Source: Pseudorhodoplanes sp.
Lineage (GTDB): Bacteria; Pseudomonadota; Alphaproteobacteria; Rhizobiales; Xanthobacteraceae
NCBI GenBank assembly: GCA_008933495.1
Contig: WBUW01000022.1
Coordinates: 1-15,815 of the forward strand
Direction: 5' to 3'
DNA length: 15,815 nucleotides
Shown: piece by piece, positions 1 through 6,814 of the stretch
Numbering within the stretch: the first letter of the stretch is position 1
Layout: every line of letters begins with the position of its first letter
Made by a program: the position numbers and the translations under genes
The notes under the pieces: model-generated
Seen by the model: the letters and a program-made list of their open reading frames with translations, nothing else
Told to the model about the DNA's origin: nothing
The model's database searches: none

Positions 1-1215
1 GGCTTCCAGCTCGCGACCTCCTTGCGCGAGCTCGGCTATGCCGCGCCGGTCACGATCGTCGGCGAGGAGTCCGTCGCCCCCTATCAGCGCCCGCCCTTGT
101 CCAAGGCCTATCTTCTGGGCGAGATGGATCGCGAACGTCTGCTGCTGCGGCCGCCCGCATTCTACGAGCAACATGCCATCCGCCTCGTCACGCGCGAGCG
201 CGTTGTCCGCATCGAGCGCGCGGCGCGGCGCGTCGTGCTGGCGTCGGGCGCCGCGCTCGCCTATGAACATCTCGTCCTGGCCACCGGTGCGCGCAACCGG
301 CTCCTGCCGGGCGTGCCGGCCGATGCGGCCAACGTCCTCTATTTGCGCACGCTCGCCGAATCCGACGTCATTCGCGAACGCCTCGCGACTGCTCACGATA
401 TTGCTGTCGTCGGCGCTGGCTTCATCGGACTCGAACTCGCCGCGGTTGCCAGCAAGCTCGGAAAATCCGTGCGCGTGATCGATCAGATGCCGCGCGTCAT
501 GAGCCGCTCGGTGTCGCCGACGACGTCGGAGTTTTTCGCTGCCGCGCACCGGGCGTGGGGCATCGAGCTTTTGCTCAACAGTGGCGTTGCCGGGGTTGAA
601 AGCGCCGGCGGACGTGTGACGCACCTGCGCATCGCCGATGGTCGTGTCATTGCAGCCGATCTCGTGCTGGTCGGCATCGGCATCGTGCCGAATGTCGAGC
701 TTGCGGCGGAAGCCGGCCTTTCCGTCGATGACGGCATTGTCGTTGATCAGCGCCTGCTCACCGCCGATCCGGCGATTTCTGCGATCGGCGACTGCGCTTC
801 GTTTCCGAGCCGTTTCGCCGGTGCGCTGGTGCGCCTCGAATCGGTGCAGAACGCAGTCGATCAGGCCCGTTGCCTGGCCGCGCGGCTTATAGGCAAAGCG
901 GCCGATTATGCGAGTGTGCCGTGGTTCTGGAGCGACCAGCGCGATCTCAAGCTGCAGATGGTCGGGATGACGGCGGGCAGTGACCGTATTGTCCTGCGCG
1001 GCGATCCGGCCACGCAGCGCTTCTCGGTCTACTGTTTCAAGCGCGGCGCACTCGCCGGTATCGAGTCGGTCAACCGCCCGGCCGACCACATGTTCGGCCG
1101 TCGCCTGCTCGCGTCCGGCGCCACGGTCACCGCGGACCAGGTTGCCGATCCGGCATTCGATCCCAAGGCCTTTCTGGCGACAGCGGGCGCCGCCGCCGGC
1201 GTTGCCGTGGGCTGA
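1..1215 (+). CDS. FAD/NAD(P)-dependent ferredoxin/rubredoxin reductase family protein (5' partial)
   Basis: This flavoprotein likely passes electrons from NAD(P)H to a ferredoxin or rubredoxin serving an oxygenase or P450 in the cytosol. The reading frame is open from base 1 and the first visible residues (GFQLATSLRELGY) continue the N-terminal FAD dinucleotide-binding fold, so the true start and first GxGxxG lie outside the window. The second fold is clear: VVGAGFIGLE at about 406-435 is the NAD(P) site. GDCAS near 787-801 is the FAD contact typical of the pyridine nucleotide-disulfide oxidoreductase class II group. The last ~80 residues, including the tryptophan-rich PWFWSDQ, match the C-terminal reductase domain of BphA4/putidaredoxin-reductase-like enzymes. 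About 404 residues are visible, close to the usual ~400-410. The electron acceptor is not in the window. The family call is secure; the specific partner is unknown. Confidence 0.9.
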   Translation, partial: GFQLATSLRELGYAAPVTIVGEESVAPYQRPPLSKAYLLGEMDRERLLLRPPAFYEQHAIRLVTRERVVRIERAARRVVLASGAALAYEHLVLATGARNRLLPGVPADAANVLYLRTLAESDVIRERLATAHDIAVVGAGFIGLELAAVASKLGKSVRVIDQMPRVMSRSVSPTTSEFFAAAHRAWGIELLLNSGVAGVESAGGRVTHLRIADGRVIAADLVLVGIGIVPNVELAAEAGLSVDDGIVVDQRLLTADPAISAIGDCASFPSRFAGALVRLESVQNAVDQARCLAARLIGKAADYASVPWFWSDQRDLKLQMVGMTAGSDRIVLRGDPATQRFSVYCFKRGALAGIESVNRPADHMFGRRLLASGATVTADQVADPAFDPKAFLATAGAAAGVAVG

Positions 1216-1261
1216 CGGAAATCGCCACCGCGGCGCGCAAGATACCGGGCGGTGCGCGGGG

Positions 1262-1365
1262 CGCTAGAGCCGGGTGAGTTTTCTTTGAACCGTCATCCGG
1301 CTCGGGCTCTTTGTTTGAGCATGATCGTTTCCGAAAACCGCTGCACACTTTGCGGGACCATGCGC
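1262..1365. repeat. Composite dispersed palindromic repeat (bradyrhizobial type)
   Basis: Two imperfect palindromes stand back to back. The first is the hairpin at 1267-1303. The second has arms 1317-1327 (GAGCATGATCG) and 1355-1365, 8 of 11 paired, with the characteristic interior CCGAAAACCGC...CACACTTTGC. From memory this layout (CTAGAGC... palindrome, CTCTTTGTTTGAGCATGATC linker, second palindrome) is common between genes in Bradyrhizobium, Rhodopseudomonas and relatives. No copy number can be shown from this window. Confidence 0.6.
1267..1303 (+). terminator. Hairpin after the reductase gene, possible terminator
   Basis: Arms 1267-1277 (GAGCCGGGTGA) and 1293-1303 (TCATCCGGCTC) pair over 11 positions with one G-T wobble around a 15-nt loop, 51 nt after the reductase stop. 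The following bases (GGGCTCTTTGTTT) are only partly T-rich. It also forms the left half of a composite repeat, so a terminator role is an inference. Confidence 0.4.
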
Positions 1366-1444
1366 CAGAGCGTGATCCGCCGAAGTGGGTTCGGTTCGGC
1401 GCAAGATCGCGCGAAAAACAATAAATAGCGTGCGCGGTCCGATT

Positions 1445-1460
1445 TAATCCGAACGGATTA
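1445..1460. repeat. Perfect short palindrome TAATCCG-AA-CGGATTA
   Basis: Seven-base arms 1445-1451 and 1454-1460 flank AA. It lies 4 bases left of the MITE-like element. Together with the preceding AT-rich stretch (1415-1430) it looks like the tail of another dispersed repeat. No gene signal is seen between 1366 and 1464. Confidence 0.4.
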
Positions 1461-1464
1461 TGCT

Positions 1465-1621
1465 CTAGCAGTTTGCTGAAATACTCGAATTCGGAGCAGC
1501 GATGCGCAGCATTCGAATCCAAAATCTGGTTCCGACGAATCGTTCGTGCGCCGGGCATACCGGTCTTGAATCAATGTTGCGCCGAGGGACTCTTCAAAAA
1601 CCTTTTTCAGCAAACTGCTAG
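1465..1621. mobile_element. 157-bp MITE-like element or IS remnant with 17-bp perfect terminal inverted repeats
   Basis: The left end CTAGCAGTTTGCTGAAA (1465-1481) is the exact reverse complement of the right end TTTCAGCAAACTGCTAG (1605-1621). The interior has no convincing reading frame. The outer CTAG at each end could be a duplicated CTAG target, leaving 13-bp ends CAGTTTGCTGAAA (1469-1481 and 1605-1617); some IS5-group elements duplicate targets of this kind. The right end overlaps the stop codon of the minus-strand oxidoreductase (1618-1620), so insertion may have replaced the last codons of that gene. A parent element is not visible here, and a very long hairpin is an alternative reading. 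Confidence 0.55.
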
Positions 1622-3072
1622 TCAGCCGGTGCCGACCATTCGGGCGCGGTCAGGCGGCGCTTGCCGTCGGCGGTGCGGGTGACGCCGGGCCGGGCGAGGC
1701 CGTCCTTGTCCCAGAGCTGGCAGGTGACCGGCTTGTGCTTCTGGTCGAGACCTTCGCAGTAATTGGTGTACTCGCAGGTACGTACCTCGGCGCCGCGACC
1801 GAGCAGGATTTTGCGGAACCAGTCCGGATCGGCGAGCGACTGGCGCGCGGCGCCGATAATGTCGCAGACGCCGTCCTGCAGCAGCTTTTCCGCCATTTCG
1901 AAATTATGGATGCCGCCGGTGCAGACGACCGGCGTCTCGTGTCCCGCATTGCGGATCGCGGCACGGATCGCCGCGGTCGGCGCCGCATTGCGGCCGAAGG
2001 GGCCGCGCGCGTCCGAAATATATTGCGGCATGCATTCGTAGCCGCTCGGCCCGGTATAGGGATAGGCGGCCGCGCCGATCGCAGGCTGCCTCGCATCGTC
2101 GAACTTGCCGCCGCGCGACGTCGAGATGAAATCCATCCCGGCTTGCGCAAATTGCGTGCCGAAATAGGCCGCGTCGTCGGCCTCGCTGCCGCCGGCGATG
2201 CATTCGCCGGCGAGATAGCGGCAGCCGACCGCAAACGAACTCGGCACGCCCGCGCGCACCGCGCGGAACACCTCGAGCGGCAGCCGCACACGGCTCGCGC
2301 GCGCGCCGCCATAGCCGTCGGTCCGGGTATTGGTGCGCGAGAGAAACGACGCCATCGTGTAGGCATGGGCATAATGCAATTCGGCGCCATCGAATCCGGC
2401 CGCGTGGGCGCGCCGTGCCGCGGCGGCGAACAGGTCGGGCAGTACCGCCGGCAATTCGCGGATATGCGGAAGATGCAGGTCGGTGACGCGCTCGCGATAG
2501 CCGAATTGCAGCGCCTCCAGTTCGGCCGGCGCCAGCACCCGGGTGAGCGCGTCGGCGCTCAGGCCGCGCAACGCCTGGCGGACAGCCGGGTCGGATTGCC
2601 CGGGAAAAGCCGCGCGATGCCGGTCGGTGATTGCAAGGAAGTGCTCGAAGAATTTGACCGGATCGGGCCGACGCCGGATGGCCAGGAAGTCGATGATCTG
2701 GATGAACAGGCGCGTGTGGCCCGCGCTTTCGGCCCGCACGGTGTCGGCGAGCCGGCGCAATCCGGGAACGTAGCGGTCGTGGCCGATGCGCAGCAGCGGT
2801 CCGCTCGCAATGTCGCGAATGCCGGTTGCCTCCACCACGATCGCGCCCGGCCGGCCGCGTGCAAAGCGCGCATACCAGGCGATCACGTCATCAGTGACGA
2901 AGCCGTCCTCGGTCGCGCGCCAGGGCACCATGGCCGGTACCCAGGTCCGCTGTTCAAGGGCGAGCGGCCCGACCCTGACCGGGGAAAACAACCGCGACAA
3001 CTGCGCATCCGCGCGCGCGGGGATGCGGCCCTGGCTTGCCGCGTGGCGGATGCGTTCGGGGGGACGCCACAT
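1618..3072 (-). CDS. NADH:flavin oxidoreductase, Old Yellow Enzyme family
   Basis: An FMN-binding TIM-barrel oxidoreductase of 484 residues, probably a cytosolic ene-reductase or dehydrogenase of unknown substrate. The barrel begins near residue 28 (LFSPVRVGPLALEQRT). The active-site strand ELHYAHAYTMASFLS carries His233 and His236 (HxxH), followed by NTRTDGYGG. FMN-phosphate contacts are CTGGIHN (384-390) and GAARQSLADPDW (407-418). The C-terminal tail has Cys433, Cys439 and Cys451, resembling the 4Fe-4S binding loop of the dienoyl-CoA reductase/TMADH branch but without one cysteine. There is no C-terminal FAD/NAD domain. The start is ATG at 3072 with GGAG about 12 nt upstream; a slightly later start is possible because the first ~25 residues are not conserved. 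The stop codon lies inside the MITE-like element, so the last few residues may not be original. It is transcribed away from the CoA ligase. Confidence 0.88.
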   Translation of the reverse strand: MWRPPERIRHAASQGRIPARADAQLSRLFSPVRVGPLALEQRTWVPAMVPWRATEDGFVTDDVIAWYARFARGRPGAIVVEATGIRDIASGPLLRIGHDRYVPGLRRLADTVRAESAGHTRLFIQIIDFLAIRRRPDPVKFFEHFLAITDRHRAAFPGQSDPAVRQALRGLSADALTRVLAPAELEALQFGYRERVTDLHLPHIRELPAVLPDLFAAAARRAHAAGFDGAELHYAHAYTMASFLSRTNTRTDGYGGARASRVRLPLEVFRAVRAGVPSSFAVGCRYLAGECIAGGSEADDAAYFGTQFAQAGMDFISTSRGGKFDDARQPAIGAAAYPYTGPSGYECMPQYISDARGPFGRNAAPTAAIRAAIRNAGHETPVVCTGGIHNFEMAEKLLQDGVCDIIGAARQSLADPDWFRKILLGRGAEVRTCEYTNYCEGLDQKHKPVTCQLWDKDGLARPGVTRTADGKRRLTAPEWSAPAD

Positions 3073-3171
3073 CGTCCGGCTCCGGATGCGAGGTTGTATT
3101 CCGCCTTAGGCCGCGTGCGCGGCCCCGTCAATCGCGCCTGCGCGCCGCTTTGGGGCGGGCACCTTGACGGC

Positions 3172-3199
3172 TTGGCAGGCGGAACAGGCTCGCTATCCT
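3172..3199 (+). promoter_or_regulatory. Candidate sigma70 promoter for the CoA ligase gene
   Basis: TTGGCA (3172-3177, 5 of 6 to consensus) is followed after 16 bp by TATCCT (3194-3199, 4 of 6), ending 43 bp before the ligase ATG. It sits in the 170-bp gap between the divergent oxidoreductase and ligase genes. This is pattern matching only. Confidence 0.4.
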
Positions 3200-3242
3200 G
3201 CGCCCGAACGACAACCGTCCGAAGCGCGTAACGCCCCGCCGC

Positions 3243-4874
3243 ATGCCAGATCCCAGCCGCTATCCGGACCCGTTTGCGCGCGCGCATCTGCCGGCGCCCG
3301 CCCTGTGGCCCGATCTCGGCGCGGCCATGTCCGGCCGCTTTGCCTATCCGAGGGTGATGAATGCCACGGCCGAACTGCTCGACCGCGCGGTGGCGCAGGG
3401 CCATGGCGCGCGCTTTTGTCTGCATACGGCGCAGGAATCCTGGACTTATGCGCAGCTTCTCGACGCCGTGAACCGCATTGCCAACGTGCTGGTGCGCGAT
3501 CTCGGCCTCGTCCCCGGCAACCGCGTCCTCCTGCGCGCGCCCAACAACCTGATGATGGCCGCGAGCTGGCTTGCGGTGGTGAAAGCCGGCGGCATCGTCG
3601 TTGCAACCATGCCGCTCCTGCGCGCCGCCGAACTCGCCCACATGCTCGACAAGGCCGGCATCCAGTTCGCCTTGTGCGACGCGCCGCTGGCCGCTGCGCT
3701 GAACGAAGCCTGCGCAACGCGTCCGCATGTCCGCATCGTCCAGTTTGGCACCGGCGTCCCCGACGGCCTCGCGGCGCGGATGGCGCGGCAGAGCGGCGCC
3801 TTTGCTCCCGTCATGGCCTCGCACGACGATGTCGCGCTGATCGCCTTCACCTCCGGGACCACGGGATCGGCCAAGGCGACCATGCATTTCCACCGCGATC
3901 TGCTGGCGATCTGCGACGCCTTTGCCGGCCCCGTTCTCAAGCCCGCGCCGCACGATGTGTTCGCGGGCAGCGCGCCATTTGCATTCACGTTCGGGCTCGG
4001 TGCGCTTCTCTTGTTTCCGCTGCGCTTCGGGTCTTCGGCGGTGCTGTTGGAGAAAGCCACGCCGGAGGACCTGCTCGAGGCGATGGCGCGCCATCGCGCG
4101 ACGATTTCATTTACCGTTCCGACCCTGTACCGGGCGATGACGCCGATCGCCGGAAGTTACGATCTGGCGAGCCTGCGCCTGTGCGTGTCCTCCGGCGAAC
4201 ATCTGCCGCCATCGGTCCATGAGGGCTGGCGGCGGGCGACCGGAATCGCGCTCGTCAACAGCATCGGCTCGACCGAGATGCTGCACGCTTTTCTCGTGAT
4301 GCCGCCGGCTGCGGACCGGCCCGGCGCGGTCGGCAAGCCGTTGCCCGGCTTCACCGCGATGGTCGTTGACGAACACATGAAGGAATTGCCGATCGGCGCG
4401 GTCGGCCGGCTGGCGGTCCGCGGGCCGACCGGCTGCCGCTATCTCGGCGACGACGAGCGGCAGAAGGCTTATGTCCGCGCCGGCTGGAATCTGACCGGTG
4501 ACGCCTTTCGCGCCGATGCGGATGGCTATTTCTGGTATCACGCCCGTACCGACGACATGATCGTCAGCGCCGGCTACAACATTTCCGGTGCGGAAGTGGA
4601 GGAGGCGCTGCTGCAGCACCCGGCCGTGCGCGAATGCGCGGTTGTCGGAACGCCCGATCCTGCGCGCGGACAGGTCGTGGCTGCGTTCGTGGTCCTGCAT
4701 GATCCGGCCACCGGCGCCGACGACCTGCGGCGCTCGCTGCAGGACTTGGTCAAGTCCCGGCTCGCTCCTTACAAGTATCCGCGCATTGTCGAATTTCTCG
4801 ATGCGCTACCGCGCACGTCGTCGGGAAAAATCCAGCGGCATGTGCTGCGCGCGCGGCCTGCCGCCGCGATCTGA
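3243..4874 (+). CDS. AMP-forming acyl/aryl-CoA ligase, benzoate/2-aminobenzoate-CoA ligase type
   Basis: This cytosolic enzyme should activate a carboxylic acid to an acyl-adenylate and then a CoA thioester. It has 543 residues, normal for the ANL superfamily. Motifs in order: P-loop TSGTTGSAK (203-211), substrate-pocket segment APFAFTFGLG (244-253), NSIGSTEM (339-346), TGD (418-420), hinge region RTDDMIVSAGYNISGAEVE (435-453), and PRTSSGKIQR (523-532) with catalytic Lys529. The N-terminal FARAHLPAPALWPDL and VRDLGLVPGNRVLLR resemble 2-aminobenzoate-CoA ligases, which supports the start at 3243 although no Shine-Dalgarno is evident. The gene stands 296 bp before the transporter operon. The true acid is not determinable; an oxalate-activating role is conceivable from context but the sequence looks more like an aryl-CoA ligase. 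Confidence 0.85.
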   Translation: MPDPSRYPDPFARAHLPAPALWPDLGAAMSGRFAYPRVMNATAELLDRAVAQGHGARFCLHTAQESWTYAQLLDAVNRIANVLVRDLGLVPGNRVLLRAPNNLMMAASWLAVVKAGGIVVATMPLLRAAELAHMLDKAGIQFALCDAPLAAALNEACATRPHVRIVQFGTGVPDGLAARMARQSGAFAPVMASHDDVALIAFTSGTTGSAKATMHFHRDLLAICDAFAGPVLKPAPHDVFAGSAPFAFTFGLGALLLFPLRFGSSAVLLEKATPEDLLEAMARHRATISFTVPTLYRAMTPIAGSYDLASLRLCVSSGEHLPPSVHEGWRRATGIALVNSIGSTEMLHAFLVMPPAADRPGAVGKPLPGFTAMVVDEHMKELPIGAVGRLAVRGPTGCRYLGDDERQKAYVRAGWNLTGDAFRADADGYFWYHARTDDMIVSAGYNISGAEVEEALLQHPAVRECAVVGTPDPARGQVVAAFVVLHDPATGADDLRRSLQDLVKSRLAPYKYPRIVEFLDALPRTSSGKIQRHVLRARPAAAI

Positions 4875-4887
4875 CGCGGGGCTGCTT

Positions 4888-4905
4888 TTTTCGCAGTTGC
4901 GAAAA
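4888..4905. promoter_or_regulatory. Perfect 8-bp dyad TTTTCGCA-GT-TGCGAAAA
   Basis: Arms 4888-4895 and 4898-4905 are exact reverse complements around GT, 14 nt after the ligase stop. No T-run follows on either strand, so an intrinsic terminator is unlikely. A protein-binding site is possible; the binding protein is unknown. Confidence 0.35.
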
Positions 4906-5055
4906 CCATGCATGCGCAGCGGCAAATTTCGTCCGCCGGCGGCGCGCGCCCCAAGCTCATATCGCGCTGCAAAATGGATTTATTGGAAAAATTCCGAGAA
5001 GCCGCTTGCCATTATTATGCATACACGGTTGACTTCGCATTGCTGCGGATGCGGG

Positions 5056-5078
5056 CTTCCTCATGCAACATGTGGAAG
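5056..5078. promoter_or_regulatory. 23-bp dyad upstream of tctC, candidate operator or leader hairpin
   Basis: Arms CTTCCTCATG (5056-5065) and CATGTGGAAG (5069-5078) pair at 9 of 10 positions around CAA, ending 93 bp before the tctC start. It is the strongest symmetry in the 296-bp gap 4875-5170. No good -35/-10 pair was found around it, so whether it binds a protein on DNA or folds in the mRNA leader is open. Confidence 0.4.
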
Positions 5079-5170
5079 GACCGACAAAACTGCGGTCATC
5101 GTTTTCCGCCTGCAATAGCTCAGAAGCCGGCATCAAGATCGGCGGCTGAACACCAAAGGGAGAAACGCTT

Positions 5171-6184
5171 ATGACCTGTTCACTAAAACATGCCGGTTTC
5201 GGTGCGGTGGCGGCCCTGTGGGCTGCGACTGGTCTGGCTCCTCTGCCGGCCTCGGCAGCCTGGGAGCCCTCGCGTCCCGTTGAATTCATTATTCCCGCTG
5301 GTCCCGGCGGCGGCGCCGACATCATGGCCCGCACCATCCAGGGCATCGTGACCAAGCATAATCTGATGAGCCAGCCGATGGTGGTCATCAACAAGTCGGG
5401 CGGCGCCGGCGGCGAGGGCTTCCTCGACGTCAAGAATTCGGCCGGCAACCCGCACAAGATCATCATCACGCTGTCCAACCTCTTCACCACGCCGCTGGCC
5501 ACCGGCATTCCGTTCAACTGGAAGGAACTGACCCCGGTCGCGATGCTGGCGCTCGACGAGTTCGTGCTCTGGGTCAATGCCGAGAAGCCCTACAAGACCG
5601 CGAAGGATTATGTCGCCGCCGCCAAGGCCGCGGGCGGCACGTTCAAGATGGGCGGTACCGGCTCCAAGCAGGAAGACCAGATCATCACCGAGGCGATCCA
5701 GAAGGCGACCGGCGCCAAGTTCATCTACATCCCGCAGCGCGGCGGCGGCGCGGTGGCGGTGCAGCTCGTCGGCAATCACGTCGATTCGTCGGTCAACAAC
5801 CCGAACGAGGCGATCGCGCACTGGAAGGCCGGCAAACTGAAGCCGCTCTGCGTCTTTGATTCCAAGGCGATGCCTTACAAGGACGAGATCGTCAACCAAC
5901 TGTCGTGGAGCAGCGTCCCCACCTGCAAATCGCAGGGCCTCGACATCGAATACCTGATGCTGCGCGGTATCTTCATGTCGCCGGGCGCGACCAAGGATCA
6001 GGTCGATTATTATATCGGCCTGTTCAACAAGGTGCGCCAGACGCCGGAATGGAAGGAACTGATGAGCAACGGTGCGTTCAATCAGACCTTCATGACCGGC
6101 AAGCAATATACCGACTGGGTTGCCAACGAAGAGAAGCGTCACCAGCAGCTCATGAAAGACGCCGGCTTCCTCCACACCAACTGA
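5171..6184 (+). CDS. tctC: Tripartite tricarboxylate transporter (TTT) periplasmic substrate-binding protein
   Basis: A periplasmic receptor of the TctC/Bug family that captures a carboxylate for the TctAB membrane pair. It has 337 residues, near the usual ~325. A signal peptide covers residues 1-29 with a hydrophobic stretch and a likely signal peptidase I cut after ASA (27-29). Family segments follow: VEFIIPAGPGGGADIMAR (37-54), NKSGGAGGEGF (74-84), MGGTGSKQEDQ (160-170) and GGGAVAVQLVGNHVD (191-205). The start has a good Shine-Dalgarno (AAAGGGA, 5155-5161). It heads a tctC-tctB-tctA run ahead of the oxalate genes, so oxalate or a related dicarboxylate is the inferred ligand. The ligand cannot be read from sequence alone; the symbol is family-level. 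Confidence 0.9.
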   Translation: MTCSLKHAGFGAVAALWAATGLAPLPASAAWEPSRPVEFIIPAGPGGGADIMARTIQGIVTKHNLMSQPMVVINKSGGAGGEGFLDVKNSAGNPHKIIITLSNLFTTPLATGIPFNWKELTPVAMLALDEFVLWVNAEKPYKTAKDYVAAAKAAGGTFKMGGTGSKQEDQIITEAIQKATGAKFIYIPQRGGGAVAVQLVGNHVDSSVNNPNEAIAHWKAGKLKPLCVFDSKAMPYKDEIVNQLSWSSVPTCKSQGLDIEYLMLRGIFMSPGATKDQVDYYIGLFNKVRQTPEWKELMSNGAFNQTFMTGKQYTDWVANEEKRHQQLMKDAGFLHTN

Positions 6185-6200
6185 GCCAGCTTTGACCTGG

Positions 6201-6228
6201 CCGCCGGCGGCCCGGGTGCCGCCGGCGG
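6201..6228 (+). promoter_or_regulatory. GC-only intercistronic stem-loop between tctC and tctB
   Basis: CCGCCGGCGGC (6201-6211) and GCCGCCGGCGG (6218-6228) form a perfect 11-bp stem with a 6-nt loop, 16 nt after the tctC stop. No T-run follows. In binding-protein transporter operons such stems are known to block 3' exonucleases and raise the level of binding-protein mRNA; that role is inferred here. Each arm is itself nearly palindromic. Confidence 0.5.
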
Positions 6229-6255
6229 ACGATTTCCATCTTCGGAGCAGGATCG

Positions 6256-6762
6256 ATGAGCGATCATATGCAGGGCGCGGACAGCGCCGGGCCTTCGCAT
6301 CGGGCCGTCGAAACCGGTGTCGGAATTGCGATGGCGGTCTTCGCGCTGGTCGTCATCGCGGGCAGCATCAAGGCCGGCATCGGCTGGGGCAGCGAAGGGC
6401 CGAAGGCCGGGTTCTTTCCGTTCTATGTCGGACTGGTCGTTCTGGCCTGCAGCATCGTCAATATCGTGCAGGTGCGCATCGAGCGCACGCGCGGCGATCT
6501 GTTCGCGAACTGGGGACAGCTCCGCCAGGTCATGGCCGTGGTCATTCCGAGCGCGATCTATGTCGCCGTCATTCCATGGACCGGCATCTACATCGCCTCC
6601 GCCGTGCTGATCGCCTTCTTCATGCGGCGGCTGGGGAATTATGCGTGGAGCTTCCTCTCGCCGATCGCGATCGGGGTGCCGTTGATCTTCTTCATTGTGT
6701 TCGAGCGCTGGTTCCTGGTGCCGTTGCCCAAGGGGCCGGTCGAAGCCTGGCTCGGATACTGA
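6256..6762 (+). CDS. tctB: TTT transporter small membrane subunit TctB
   Basis: The small integral-membrane partner of TctA. It has 168 residues with about four hydrophobic segments (roughly 19-38, 53-73, 91-122 and 131-154). The loop GWGSEGPKAGFFPFYVG (43-59) carries the proline/aromatic pattern common after the first TctB helix. GGAG (6244-6247) precedes the ATG. The gene lies 71 bp after tctC, across the stem-loop, and 52 bp before tctA; that second gap holds a small CGGAAC/GTTCCG hairpin (6786-6802). It should form the permease together with TctA, driven by an ion gradient rather than ATP. The sequence is poorly conserved in this family, so position supports the call as much as sequence does. 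Confidence 0.88.
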   Translation: MSDHMQGADSAGPSHRAVETGVGIAMAVFALVVIAGSIKAGIGWGSEGPKAGFFPFYVGLVVLACSIVNIVQVRIERTRGDLFANWGQLRQVMAVVIPSAIYVAVIPWTGIYIASAVLIAFFMRRLGNYAWSFLSPIAIGVPLIFFIVFERWFLVPLPKGPVEAWLGY

Positions 6763-6814
6763 CCGTCTGCGCGCGCAAGGGGGTTCGGAACCTGCCGTTC
6801 CGCTGGGGTGAGAG

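Noticed and set aside
1735..3231. Long plus-strand open frame (498 codons) opposite the OYE gene
   Set aside because: The predicted protein is Arg/Ala/Gly-rich with no recognisable domain. It is the antisense shadow expected in GC-rich DNA opposite a well-supported gene.
5029..5034. TTGACT as a -35 box upstream of tctC
   Set aside because: At 16-18 bp downstream the bases are GC-rich with no -10-like hexamer. Nearby TATTAT (5013-5018) likewise lacks a -35, so no promoter was called here.
4957..5577. Minus-strand 206-codon frame across the tctC leader
   Set aside because: It covers the antisense of the signal peptide and the dyad region, has no family features, and conflicts with the well-supported tctC.
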